The notes under the pieces: generated by a model
Seen by the model: only the letters and a program-made list of their open reading frames with translations
Databases searched by the model: none
Told to the model about the DNA's origin: nothing
Shown: in pieces, positions 19,701-27,989 of the stretch
Position numbering within the stretch: the first letter of the stretch is position 1
Layout of the letters: every line of letters begins with the position of its first letter
From: CAZGOM01 sp964542875
GTDB taxonomy: Bacteria > Planctomycetota > Phycisphaerae > Phycisphaerales > Phycisphaeraceae
Direction of reading: 5' to 3'
Length of the DNA stretch: 64,000 bases
Assembly: GCA_964542875.1 (NCBI GenBank)
Contig: CAZIWA010000003.1
Span: 38,311-102,310, forward strand
Translations under genes and position numbers: made by a program

Positions 19701-19840
19701 CCGGTGCCCTGCGGGGTGAAGAACTCACCCTCAGCGACCACGACGGTGGGCTCCGGCGCTTTGGCCTGAGCGAAGATTGTGCTTGCGGTGACGAGCCCAA
19801 GGCTCATAGCGGTGAGGAGCTGCCCGATCCGATTCTTCAT
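16778..19840 (-). CDS. Large secreted protein, probable glycoside-hydrolase-like (GH42/clan-A-like architecture)
   Basis: A protein of 1020 residues with a signal peptide ending near TIFAQA (about residue 25). I chose the ATG at 19840; a GTG 14 codons upstream is possible. Residues ~30-200 look like a carbohydrate-binding beta-sandwich (GSYRVWSKYQAPPYF, RFIDFVVLTTEK). The central part resembles a TIM barrel, with candidate acidic catalytic residues in FGDEIHV (about 446) and FWTEDY (about 569). Residues ~700-820 (VDLITEDDI, VYFAGEWV, GGVLYASAG) resemble the class I glutamine-amidotransferase-like trimerisation domain of GH42 beta-galactosidases. The protein ends in a beta domain. I do not recognise a named family, so enzyme class and substrate are inference. 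The gene is monocistronic, with a strong terminator and an upstream palindrome. Confidence 0.6.
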   Translation of the reverse strand: MKNRIGQLLTAMSLGLVTASTIFAQAKAPEPTVVVAEGEFFTPQGTGWKATHQDHSLASHTYGGMWVSNGGLLGIDPKSAGKVATLDVNIPVAGSYRVWSKYQAPPYFNYAHKIEVIQNGKTVFTYDYGKELAPKFYSFFGAYGLKPQPAVWWFWGVDHDAAEAPTAAAELAAGTAQIRITATENPAPAGDRFIDFVVLTTEKADTFKGYQPYGTGSPFMIEAIANTKLYARFKNTLTVPTQVTGTTAGHMQPMYGGQSGTFPAAAVAPGQWSSWFNIASICRLAHEEGVWLSLTGANANTRPNFDVEVSRDPEGKDIVGRMVVANGEAIILPIDIVWNKNSVVKTSRQHAEEIIKLAKTQWRTANGGKKPQILAIYGAFRATNPKDQSWVDQFKDALGYNTLLPDTYDHLKRDGYHQHAFGVAAIEGLAKGLTPQQRENFRIVSFGDEIHVGAVDAKKAENIAEFRTWLSSQGLTAKDLGGTDPAQATIELDPKTAKSPELTWYSTLFSEKKAFEEFNLNTKAAEKAFGPNVWTGANYSPHGAPQYYGPIFQWVDMFKNKGMSAFWTEDYIFSVPESPQIISWMFATAHAGAKYHNTPIHFYVMPHAPGQVPGYLRKSMVYAVGSGSADIDSFWVGPAEAFTENFVSWAYPDVFKVLHESIYDAGEVEDISVSGKRRQSKVAVVLSKATDFNEKHLPVDPKSDPFAAKATADFSGSQFQQTLCRKEAQMLYLSLRQAQQQVDLITEDDIKDGILKNYKTVYFAGEWVDNKAVPKISEWVKNGGVLYASAGMGHKNQFNKPETSLLEVLGLKSINMAKREIQYRTLLELPVMKPVDSITMSGDKFEALAMTEKLTPGSAKVIGTWSDGSAAVTVNELGKGKAYAVAGLPGSANIKAATRPVPFARGGYLNLYTPINVDAKSTKLARLGIDNTKDIAPEVTVSEPRVESLLTENEKGTLVSLINWNDDGKVSGLKVSVKSTFKPGKVWSTQLQKNLPFEYKDGSVTFTIDLTDADFITLRK

Positions 19841-19962
19841 GTTTGCCTCAGCAAAAGGGGGTGGAACGTCCAAGGTACGCACCAGAACGACGTATCAACC
19901 GGGAGCGAGTGGAGAGTGACCACCAGCTCCGGCGATGGTTTGACGGCCTATCCTACTAATTG

Positions 19963-19977
19963 TTCCATTGAATGGAA
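19963..19977. promoter_or_regulatory. Palindrome upstream of the glycosidase-like gene, possible operator
   Basis: TTCCATT and AATGGAA flank a single G in a perfect 7+1+7 palindrome, 122 nt upstream of the start at 19840. Its position between the gene and the end of the sensor-kinase gene fits a repressor or activator site. Confidence 0.35.
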
Positions 19978-20016
19978 AAACGTTTGAGATGGGTGTCCTT
20001 CTGGTTACATCTTGGA

Positions 20017-23000
20017 TCATACCTTTTCGCGGACGCTTGCGCGCCGGCAAACGGCGACCAATTCCTTGATGGCGGCTTTGGCGGATTCTGGGTCGATTTT
20101 CTGCTTGATCAAGCGTTCGGCCCGGCTGGCGGTTTCGGTGATGGTGGGGAACCCGTACATGGTGCCGGAGCCCTTGAGGTGGTGGGCCATGACGCGGGCG
20201 GCTTCAAGCTCACCAGAGGCGACAGCGGCCTCAAACTTGGAAGCGTATTCGGCGAGGCCGCGGACGTAGTCGACGATGAGGCCGGCGACGCGGGGGTTGC
20301 CCGAGAGGGTGCTAAAGAGCGGGCCCGTGCCGGTGCCGGCGCGAATGCCGACGGGGCGGGCGGGAGACAGAGGGGCTGCGCCGATATCGATGCCGAAGTT
20401 GGCTTCCGGGTGAGCGGGCTGGCCCTCGTGCTGCTTGGGTTTATTGATGGCGACGAAGTCCTTGATGGACCTGATGAGCCGGATCCGGTCGACGGGCTTG
20501 GTCTGGTATTCGTTGCAGCCCGCGGCGAGGCAGCGTTCGCGTTCGCCGAGCATGGCGTGGGCGGTGAGGGCGATGATGGGGCCGCGCCAGCCGTTGTTGC
20601 GCAGGGTACGGGCTGCGGTGTAGCCGTCCATGACGGGCATCTGGATGTCCATGAGGACAAGATCAACGGGGGTGGTGGTCTTTTGGGAGAGCATGACATG
20701 GCGAACGGCGTCCTGGCCGTTTTCGACGCTGTCGACCTTGGCGCCGGCTTCCTCCAGGATGAAGGTGATGAAGCGCCGGTTATCCGGGCCGTCTTCGGCC
20801 AGGAGGATGCGGACGCCAAAGAGGGCTTCGCGGCCTTCGCTGAAGATCCGGATGGCGTCGCTGGTGGGTGCTTCTTCGAGCATGACCTCGGCGCCGGGGC
20901 CGTCGTGGGAGAGCACGCCTTCGGGCTCCTGGGCGAGGATGGTGAGGGTGAAGGTGGAGCCGATGTTGGCTTCGCTCTTGACCTTGATATCACCGCCCAT
21001 GAGTTTTGCCAGGCGGCCGGAGATGGCCAGGCCAAGACCGGTGCCGCCGAACTTCCGGGTGGTGGAGCTGTCTGCCTGGGTGAAGACCTGGAAGAGCTTT
21101 TCGACCTGTTCGTGCGACATGCCGATGCCGGTGTCGTGGATGTTGAACTCAAGCATGCAGGGGCCGTCGGGGCGCGCTGCGGGGAGGTAGCGGATTTCGA
21201 TATCGACGCCGCCTCGCTCGGTGAATTTGATGGCGTTGGAGACGAGGTTGATGAGGATCTGGCGAAGGCGGGTGGGATCAGTCTTGAAGGTTTCGGGGAC
21301 GGGTGTGGCGTATTCGACGCGGAGGTCGATGGCCTTGGCGCTGGTGCGCACGCGCATGAGGGTGATGACTTCGTCGACGATGTCCCGGGTTTTGCAGGGG
21401 ATGGATTCCAGGTCCATCTTGCCGGCTTCGATCTTGGAGAGGTCGAGGATGTCGTTGATGATTTCCAGGAGGTGCAGGCCGTTGCGCCGGATGGTCTGGA
21501 CGCACTCGGCGCGGACTTCGGGGGAGACCGCGGGGTCTGAGAGCATTTCGGCGAAGCCGAGGATGGCGGTCATCGGAGTCCGGATTTCATGGCTCATGTT
21601 GGCCAGGAATTCAGACTTGGTGCGGCTGGCGGTTTCGGCGCGGACGCGCTCTGCCTCGATCTCGCGCTTTTGGCTCATGAGCTCTGACTGCTTCACCTCC
21701 AGGTCATGGGTGGTGGCCATGAGTTTTTCGGTCTGCTGGCGAAGCTGGGCTTCGGTGTTGCGGACGCGGGTGATGTCCTGAAGCGTGCCGGAGAGCTCGA
21801 TGACCCGGCCTGAATCGTCGCGCTTGGCGCTGCCGCGACACCAGAGGAAGCCGATCTGGCCGTCGATCCGGGAGATGCGGAATTCAAAGTCGAGGCTGGT
21901 GCCTTCGACGAGCGCAGTCTCGATGTTGTGCTTCCAGTGCGCGTAGTCTTCGGGAAGGACCTGGCGTGCGTGTTCGTCGAAGGTGGGAGGATGGTCGTTG
22001 GAGGGGTCCATGCCAAAGAGGCGGAAGGTTTCCTTGGACCAGACGAGTTCGCCGGTGCGCACGTCGTAGTACCAACTGCCGAGCATGGCGATGCTTTGCG
22101 ATTCGGTGAGCATCGCCTCGCTCTTTGCGAGGGCCAGGTTGGCCAGCTTGGCCTGGGTGATGTCGTTGAGGGAGCCGGCCATGAGGATGGGGTCGCCCTT
22201 GTCGTCCCAGGTGGCCTGTCCGGTGGCGCGGAACCAGCGGTAGGTGCCGGTTTTGCCGCGGACACGGTATTCGAGATCAAAGGGTTTGCGTTCGGCGAGG
22301 TGTTCGTTCAAAGCGCGCTTGAAACGGGGGACATCATCGGGGAAGGCGAACTTGAGAATCCCTTCGATGCCGGAAATGCGTTCCGTGGGAGAGATGCCCA
22401 TGAGCTCGCACATGCGCTCGGTGAAGAAGACTTCATCGGTCTGGATGTTCCATTCCCAAATGCCCTGGCGTGTGCCGCGGACGGCGAGCTGGTAGCGCAG
22501 CTCAGAGCTTCTGAGGGAGCCTTCGACCTGGCGTTGCACGGTGAGGTCGTGAATGACGACAAGGCCCATGGGCTGGCCGTCGAGCTGGATGGGGTTGATG
22601 GCGACAAAGCCGGGGATGAGCGTGCCGGACTTGTGTTTGAAGTTCCATTCAAAGCGTACGGGGTGGCCGCGTGCGATCTGGTCCCATTTTTCGGTACAGG
22701 CATCTTGAGACAGGACGTTTGGCGCCTGGTATTCGGGAGAGAATTCAGATTTTGAATGCCCGACGATTTCGGATTTCTCAGCAAGGCCAAGGAGGTCGAG
22801 CGCGGCCCGGTTGGCGTCGATGACATGGTCGTGATCGATCAGCAGGTTGGGCTCTGGGGAGGTCTCAAAGAGAGTCTTGAAGCGTTCCTGGGCGAGCCTG
22901 CGGTCGTGGATATCGCCGATGGTGCCGGTGACGCGCAGGGGTTTGCCGGCGTCATCGCGCGCGGTGACCATGGCGCGGCCCAGGACCCATTGCCATTGGC

Positions 23001-24354
23001 CGGATTTGTTCTTGAGCCGGTGTTCGAGGTAGTACCGGTTGCTTCTGCCGGAGAGGTGATCGTCCATGGCCTTAAAGGCGTTGGCGCGGTCGTCCGGGTG
23101 GGAGAGCAACTGCATGGCGTTGGTGCCGGGAGAGAAGTCCCCCGGGGCATAGCCAAGCATTTCAAACCAGCGCGCGGAGAGGTACATCTCGTTGCTTTGG
23201 GGGTTCCATTCCCAGAGGCCGTCGTTTGACGCCGCCATGGCGTGTTCCAGCCGGGTCTGGCTGATGCGAAGCTCCTGCTGGCCCAGGACTGCGGGGGTGA
23301 CGTCGATGCCGACGGCGGCCAGGCCCAGGCGTTTGCCGGTGGCGTCCTCCAGCGGATAGTGATGGAGCAGAAGCCAGAGGCTGCCGGCGTTCTTGTGCTG
23401 GATCTTGACCTGACCTTGAAACTCCTTGCCTTCCCGGACGGCGTCGCGCAGCTCGTTTGCGCTGGGTTCCTGATTCAGAGGGGAAAGCAGAACTTCAACG
23501 AGCGTCTTGTTCTTGATTTCGTCGAGGGTGTAGCCGGTCATTTTCACGAAACCGTCGTTGATCCACTCGTGCTTACCCTGGGTGTCGGTGAGGGCGACGA
23601 AGTTCATCGGGTTTTCGGCGATGGCGGCCAGCTTGCGGTTTTGAATGGTGGTCAAGTCCAGCCGGGCGGCCAGCCTGCGGGCCGCGAAGACGATGGGGAC
23701 GGTCAGCAGGGAGGTGCCAATCACCAGCAGGGCGATGGCCAGCAGTTCCTGGCGCAGATGCATGCTCTGGTGTTCAATATTTTCCCGTTTGACCCATTCC
23801 TGAACATGGTCTTCCAAAAGGCCGAAGTCTTTGAGGATGGGGCTTTGGGCGGCGCTGAGCTGGTTGATGATGACCCGGGCTTCATCGGCGGAAACCGGAG
23901 TGATGTGGTTGCGCTCGGTGATGGTCTGGTAGATCGCGCGGATGGGTTTGAAGTTCTCGTTGATCTGGCTGAGCTGGTCGTTGAACTGCTTGCGTTCGGC
24001 GGCGGTGGTCACGCTCAGGGGGGTGAGATCGATAGGTCCTTGAGTGGGGGAGTCGAGCGCGGACCACTGATCGACCAGAGGTTTAAGCTGGGCTGCACTG
24101 TCGGCGCGGACATCCGGGGAGAAGTCCATGAGCACGCGCACGGCCAGCCTGTGCATCTGGGTAAGGGCGCCGAGGCGGTGAGCCATTTCCAGTTCGATGT
24201 GGTTGATGCTCTGCTGGTGGGTTTCCTGAGTTTTATTTGAATTTGAGATGATGGTGATGGCAGCCAGCGATAGCAACACCAGCCCGCCGATGAGCGCGAT
24301 GCTCAGCAGCAGATGCGCATGCTGTCGTCCTTTAGCCACGAGACTTTGAAGCAT
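20017..24354 (-). CDS. Hybrid sensor histidine kinase with five PAS domains, receiver and Hpt
   Basis: A protein of 1445 residues from the ATG at 24354 (another ATG lies 7 codons upstream). Transmembrane segments at about residues 14-40 and 200-225 bracket a periplasmic sensing region. Five PAS-like domains follow (NDGLWEWNPQ and RQGIWEWNIQ are diagnostic). The HisKA phospho-acceptor is in NMSHEIRTPM (about His921), and the ATPase has NAIKFTERGG, DTGIGM and GTGLGLAIS. A receiver has its Asp in LMDIQMPVMDG (about 1233), and a C-terminal Hpt has AHHLKGSG (about His1391). This is a complete intramolecular phosphorelay of the BarA/ArcB type that must pass phosphate to a separate response regulator. 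No DNA-binding regulator gene is adjacent, so it is an orphan. Confidence 0.92.
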   Translation of the reverse strand: MLQSLVAKGRQHAHLLLSIALIGGLVLLSLAAITIISNSNKTQETHQQSINHIELEMAHRLGALTQMHRLAVRVLMDFSPDVRADSAAQLKPLVDQWSALDSPTQGPIDLTPLSVTTAAERKQFNDQLSQINENFKPIRAIYQTITERNHITPVSADEARVIINQLSAAQSPILKDFGLLEDHVQEWVKRENIEHQSMHLRQELLAIALLVIGTSLLTVPIVFAARRLAARLDLTTIQNRKLAAIAENPMNFVALTDTQGKHEWINDGFVKMTGYTLDEIKNKTLVEVLLSPLNQEPSANELRDAVREGKEFQGQVKIQHKNAGSLWLLLHHYPLEDATGKRLGLAAVGIDVTPAVLGQQELRISQTRLEHAMAASNDGLWEWNPQSNEMYLSARWFEMLGYAPGDFSPGTNAMQLLSHPDDRANAFKAMDDHLSGRSNRYYLEHRLKNKSGQWQWVLGRAMVTARDDAGKPLRVTGTIGDIHDRRLAQERFKTLFETSPEPNLLIDHDHVIDANRAALDLLGLAEKSEIVGHSKSEFSPEYQAPNVLSQDACTEKWDQIARGHPVRFEWNFKHKSGTLIPGFVAINPIQLDGQPMGLVVIHDLTVQRQVEGSLRSSELRYQLAVRGTRQGIWEWNIQTDEVFFTERMCELMGISPTERISGIEGILKFAFPDDVPRFKRALNEHLAERKPFDLEYRVRGKTGTYRWFRATGQATWDDKGDPILMAGSLNDITQAKLANLALAKSEAMLTESQSIAMLGSWYYDVRTGELVWSKETFRLFGMDPSNDHPPTFDEHARQVLPEDYAHWKHNIETALVEGTSLDFEFRISRIDGQIGFLWCRGSAKRDDSGRVIELSGTLQDITRVRNTEAQLRQQTEKLMATTHDLEVKQSELMSQKREIEAERVRAETASRTKSEFLANMSHEIRTPMTAILGFAEMLSDPAVSPEVRAECVQTIRRNGLHLLEIINDILDLSKIEAGKMDLESIPCKTRDIVDEVITLMRVRTSAKAIDLRVEYATPVPETFKTDPTRLRQILINLVSNAIKFTERGGVDIEIRYLPAARPDGPCMLEFNIHDTGIGMSHEQVEKLFQVFTQADSSTTRKFGGTGLGLAISGRLAKLMGGDIKVKSEANIGSTFTLTILAQEPEGVLSHDGPGAEVMLEEAPTSDAIRIFSEGREALFGVRILLAEDGPDNRRFITFILEEAGAKVDSVENGQDAVRHVMLSQKTTTPVDLVLMDIQMPVMDGYTAARTLRNNGWRGPIIALTAHAMLGERERCLAAGCNEYQTKPVDRIRLIRSIKDFVAINKPKQHEGQPAHPEANFGIDIGAAPLSPARPVGIRAGTGTGPLFSTLSGNPRVAGLIVDYVRGLAEYASKFEAAVASGELEAARVMAHHLKGSGTMYGFPTITETASRAERLIKQKIDPESAKAAIKELVAVCRRASVREKV

Positions 24355-24472
24355 AGCGGTCTCGACAAAGAGCAAAGAAGGCCCGTGCGCATGACCGGTT
24401 TTGAGCGAGCGCGGCTTCGTGGGGTTGCAAGCGCAAAATGGGTCCGGTCAGGCGTGTCTAGAAATGTATTCT

Positions 24473-25396
24473 TTATCCTTTATAGCTGAAAGCACCGAGG
24501 CTTTCCAGAGTCTGACTCATGGCCTGTGTACCGTTCTTTCCCGCGCCCTGGGTTTGGGCGGCGCGGAAGTAAGTTTCAGCGAGGCTGGTGCCGGCCAGGG
24601 GGACGCCCCGTGCGCGCGCGGCTTCGGCGACGATGGCGAGGTCTTTCAGGACCAGGTCGATCATGAAGCCGGGGGCCATGTCGCCCTTGGCGATACGCGG
24701 GCCGAGGTTGGCAAGCTGCCAGGAGGAGCCTGCGCCGCCTGCGACGACCTGGATCATTTTTTCAACGTCGAGCCCGCATTTTTTGGCGAGGGCCATGGCT
24801 TCGCACGCGGCCAGCAGGTTGACGGAAACGGCGACCTGATTGCAGGCCTTACAGACCTGGCCCATGCCGGCGGGGCCCATGTGGACGATGGATTTGCCGA
24901 CTTTTTCGAACATGGGTTTGCAGGCTTCAAAAGCGGCGGGGGAGCCGCCGACCATGATGCTGAGGGTGGCGTTGCGTGCGCCGACATCGCCGCCGGAGAC
25001 GGGGGCGTCGACGAATTCGACGTTCTTTTCGCTCAGGCGTTTTGCGAACTCCTGGGTGGCGACGGGGTTGATGGTGGAGTGGTCGACGATGATGGGGGCG
25101 TTGGCCAGATCAATGCCGGCCAGGACGCCGTTTTCGGAAAAGAGAATGGCTTCAACGTCGGGGGTGTCAGTCACGTTGATGCAGATGACATCGGGCTTGA
25201 GTTGGGCGAGGGCTTTGGGGGAGGCTGCGGCTTTGCCGCCGAGTTTGACGACGGGTTCGCATTTGGCCGCGGTGCGGTTCCAGACGGTGACCTGATAGCC
25301 GGCTTTGAGAAGGTTAGAGGCCATGGCGGTGCCCATGATCCCCATGCCGAGGTAACCGATGTGCTTGATGGTCCGGGTGGAGGAAGGGGTGGACAT
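24473..25396 (-). CDS. NAD(P)-dependent beta-hydroxyacid dehydrogenase (3-hydroxyisobutyrate dehydrogenase family)
   Basis: A protein of 307 residues. The Rossmann motif IGYLGMGIMGTAMA lies at about residues 12-25. The substrate-binding signature DAPVSGGDVGARN is near residue 128, and the catalytic Lys lies in QVCKACNQV near 180, so the enzyme looks active. Family members oxidise 3-hydroxyisobutyrate or tartronate semialdehyde, or reduce glyoxylate or succinic semialdehyde; the exact substrate is unclear. It sits between the hybrid kinase and an amidohydrolase gene on the same strand, about 115 nt from each, so operon membership is uncertain. Confidence 0.88.
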   Translation of the reverse strand: MSTPSSTRTIKHIGYLGMGIMGTAMASNLLKAGYQVTVWNRTAAKCEPVVKLGGKAAASPKALAQLKPDVICINVTDTPDVEAILFSENGVLAGIDLANAPIIVDHSTINPVATQEFAKRLSEKNVEFVDAPVSGGDVGARNATLSIMVGGSPAAFEACKPMFEKVGKSIVHMGPAGMGQVCKACNQVAVSVNLLAACEAMALAKKCGLDVEKMIQVVAGGAGSSWQLANLGPRIAKGDMAPGFMIDLVLKDLAIVAEAARARGVPLAGTSLAETYFRAAQTQGAGKNGTQAMSQTLESLGAFSYKG

Positions 25397-25511
25397 TTGT
25401 ACAAACTCCCTGCGTAAACGGATAACAACTCAAATGCAAAAACCTGCCTGCCAGGAAATGCATGTGGAAGGTGGTCAGGTAGTGTAGCAAGCGCGTCAAG
25501 GGGGACCGGTC

Positions 25512-26789
25512 CTATAGATGAAATGACACCGGGGCGCTGGGTTGGGACAGGGCCGACACGAGGGGATCATCCGAGGAGTTGGGATCAAAGGGGACGAAGG
25601 TGACGGGGTTTTCGCGGGTGTGCCAGGCCGACAAGCCAAGGGCCGCAGCGCCGTTGGCGGAGGCCATTTTGATGAGAAGGGCGGGGTTAGTTTTATCCCG
25701 GTGGAAAAGACGCTGAACAGCGGCCCAGAGGCCTGCGGGGTCCGGCGAGCCGGGGGATTGGCAGATGGCGGAGTCCGTACCCAAAGCCACGTTAACGCCG
25801 GCCTGGAGCATTTCCCGGTAGCGGTGGTTTTTGTGCCCGAAATATTCGCTGGCGATGGGGCAGTACGCGATGCTTGCCTGTTTTTGCGCGATGCAGTGGA
25901 TGTCGTCATCGCTGACATAATTGCAGTGAACCAAAAGCCAGTCCGACCAGCGGCTGGGGACGTTTTGCGCGAGCCATTGGACAGGGGAGACGCCGGGGGG
26001 AATGAAGGTTGGGTCGTACCGGTTGAATTTAAGGAGCAAGTCCCGGCAGGGGCCGGTGCCATCCATGAGGAACTGGGCTTCTTCAAGGGTTTCCGCCAGA
26101 TGGGTGCATCGACGGACGCCGCGCGGCTGGTGTCGGCGCCGATAGAGGTGGGCGTTTGTGGTGTTTGGGGCGTGGGGTTCGATTCCGATGGCGGCGCAGG
26201 AGTGCTGGAGGCTTTGGAGGGCACGGACTTTCTGCCGGAGGTTTTGCGATGCGATGGCGGCGCGCCACTGAGGGAAGCCCAAAGCTTCCAGATAAGCGAC
26301 GCCGGGAGTGGTTGATTCCAGGAATGCGCGCGCGGCCTGGGTGGTTCCGGCGATGTCGCCAACGGCGCAGATTCCCCCCTGGCGCATGGCCTGGAGGCCA
26401 GCGGCGACACTGTCTTGTGGGGTGAAGGGGCTTTGCCTCCGGGCCGTGGCCACCATGCCAAGCCATTGGGCGAAAGTTCCCTGGTGGGATTTTGGTCCGA
26501 TAAGAAAAAGGTCCAGATGAGCGTGCGCGTTGACCAGTCCGGGGAGGGCCAGGAGCGTTGGGTGGTGATGGAATTCAAAGGGGCCGGCGTCTTTGGCGAG
26601 CCTTGAAATCTCATGAAACGGGCCGATTTTCACGGGGCCGACGGGGGGGAAATAGACCCCCGCGTCTGGGGCCGCGTAACGGCCTGGGCCCGTCTGCGTG
26701 GCAGGGGAGTGCCATGCGCCGGCCCTGATGAGCCGGGCTGTGGGCGTATTACTCTGCGAATTTTCGGGCTTGATTTGTTGATTTTTCAT
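25512..26789 (-). CDS. Metal-dependent amidohydrolase (cytosine/SAH deaminase-like)
   Basis: A cytoplasmic protein of 425 residues. Zinc or iron ligands are visible in order: HAHLD (His89, His91), HLAET (about 198), the LVHCNYV His (about 257) and the GTDS Asp (about 312). This set matches the TrzA/AtzA/SAH-deaminase branch of the amidohydrolase superfamily, whose members deaminate or dechlorinate nucleoside and triazine-like rings. The N-terminal ~75 residues form the small beta-sandwich usual in the family. The substrate cannot be read from sequence. The gene is divergent from the OmpA-like lipoprotein gene with a short 64-nt gap. Confidence 0.85.
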   Translation of the reverse strand: MKNQQIKPENSQSNTPTARLIRAGAWHSPATQTGPGRYAAPDAGVYFPPVGPVKIGPFHEISRLAKDAGPFEFHHHPTLLALPGLVNAHAHLDLFLIGPKSHQGTFAQWLGMVATARRQSPFTPQDSVAAGLQAMRQGGICAVGDIAGTTQAARAFLESTTPGVAYLEALGFPQWRAAIASQNLRQKVRALQSLQHSCAAIGIEPHAPNTTNAHLYRRRHQPRGVRRCTHLAETLEEAQFLMDGTGPCRDLLLKFNRYDPTFIPPGVSPVQWLAQNVPSRWSDWLLVHCNYVSDDDIHCIAQKQASIAYCPIASEYFGHKNHRYREMLQAGVNVALGTDSAICQSPGSPDPAGLWAAVQRLFHRDKTNPALLIKMASANGAAALGLSAWHTRENPVTFVPFDPNSSDDPLVSALSQPSAPVSFHL

Positions 26790-26853
26790 CCGGTTTGGGT
26801 AGCCTATCAGCTGGATTTACATCTAAACACCCACGGATGGGAAGGATACGCCA

Positions 26854-27750
26854 ATGAAGACTTCATGGATGAAGCTGTCTGCAATCGGTATGCTCGCTGT
26901 TATCGGCGCCGGTTGCGTACCCCAGAACCAATACGACGACCTTCAGACACTCTACCGAAAGCAGGAAGAGCAAGTGGCCAATCTGCAATCGCAGTTGGCT
27001 GAGTCTCAGGCCCGGGCCAAGACGCTGCAAGACGCAGCGACGGCGGGCGGGACGAAGGTTGTGGAAGTAACCAAGACCGAGAAGGTGACCGACCCGGCAA
27101 CCGCTGCCGAGCGCGATCGCCTGGCGGCGCAGGTTTCCACGCTTGAGCAGAAGCTGCGCGAAGCGGGCAAAGTGGGCCCCGTGCTGCTGGAAGCCGAAGT
27201 GGACAGCGCGCTGCGCGACCTGGCCAAGTCTGACCCTGACCTTTTGACCTACGACCCCAAGCTGGGCCTGGTGCGCTTCAAGAGCGACATGACCTTCCCG
27301 CTGGGCAGCACGGAAATTTCCAAGAGCGCGGCTGATGCGCTGAAGAAGCTGGCTGAGATCCTCAAGAAACCCGCTGCCCAGAAGTATGAAGTGCGCATTG
27401 TTGGCAACACCGACAACGTGAGAATCGGCAAGCCCGAAACCAAGCTGCGCTACGGCACCAACTGGCACCTGTCCGCTGGCCGTGCGATCTCCGTGAAGGA
27501 TGTGCTGGCTGATGCCGGCATCAATCAGTCGCGCATCATGATCGGCGGGCACGGCGAGTACCGGCCTCTGGTTCCCAACGCAGCCAAGGGCGGCGCGGAA
27601 CAGAACCGGCGCGTGGATATCTACCTGGTGACCAACACCTACACCGGCCCGGGCCTGCCTGCTTCCCAGGCGACTCCGACTGAGAAGCCCGTGATCGTCG
27701 ACCCTGCTGCGGCCAAGACCGCAGCGCCCGCGGTTGAACCTTCGAAGTAA
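26854..27750 (+). CDS. OmpA-family peptidoglycan-binding lipoprotein
   Basis: A protein of 298 residues. The signal peptide ends in the lipobox VIGAGC (Cys21), so it is an outer-membrane or inner-membrane lipoprotein. Residues ~27-110 are polar and Gln/Glu-rich, probably a coiled coil. Residues ~130-265 form an OmpA_C-like domain: the diaminopimelate-binding core is present in VRIVGNTDN, YGTNWHLSAGRA and GGAEQNRRVDIYL. The tail is Ala/Pro-rich. It should tether the envelope to peptidoglycan, similar in role to Pal. GGAAGGA lies 7-8 nt before the ATG, and a perfect terminator follows, so the gene is monocistronic and probably well expressed. Confidence 0.9.
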   Translation: MKTSWMKLSAIGMLAVIGAGCVPQNQYDDLQTLYRKQEEQVANLQSQLAESQARAKTLQDAATAGGTKVVEVTKTEKVTDPATAAERDRLAAQVSTLEQKLREAGKVGPVLLEAEVDSALRDLAKSDPDLLTYDPKLGLVRFKSDMTFPLGSTEISKSAADALKKLAEILKKPAAQKYEVRIVGNTDNVRIGKPETKLRYGTNWHLSAGRAISVKDVLADAGINQSRIMIGGHGEYRPLVPNAAKGGAEQNRRVDIYLVTNTYTGPGLPASQATPTEKPVIVDPAAAKTAAPAVEPSK

Positions 27751-27775
27751 ATCGAAAATTGAATCTGGATTCATG

Positions 27776-27808
27776 AACAACCCCGGTTAAATGCCGGGGT
27801 TGTTTTTT
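27776..27808 (+). terminator. Rho-independent terminator of the OmpA-like lipoprotein gene
   Basis: AACAACCCCGG and CCGGGGTTGTT form a perfect 11-bp stem around a 7-nt loop, followed by a T run, 26 nt after the stop. Confidence 0.92.
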
Positions 27809-27989
27809 GAGTTGTTGGAAGATTTTTGACTGGGATTAAGAGGATTGAAAATGATTAAAAGGATGAGAAGAAGAGGAAGCGAAGGTGATTTTTGAATCGT
27901 TCAGGCGGGGGGGATTGTTTGTGGACGAGAAGTTGGGGTTGAATGTACTGGTATATCAGTTATGATTCGGGCACAAAAGGAATTCAACC

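Noticed and set aside
17375..19987. Long open frame on the plus strand opposite the glycosidase-like gene
   Set aside because: It mirrors the codon phase of the minus-strand gene, has Gly/Val/Asp-heavy composition typical of GC-rich antisense frames, no domain, and no ribosome-binding site.
19972..21540. 522-codon plus-strand frame opposite the hybrid kinase
   Set aside because: It overlaps the HATPase, receiver and Hpt domains, which are unmistakable on the minus strand.
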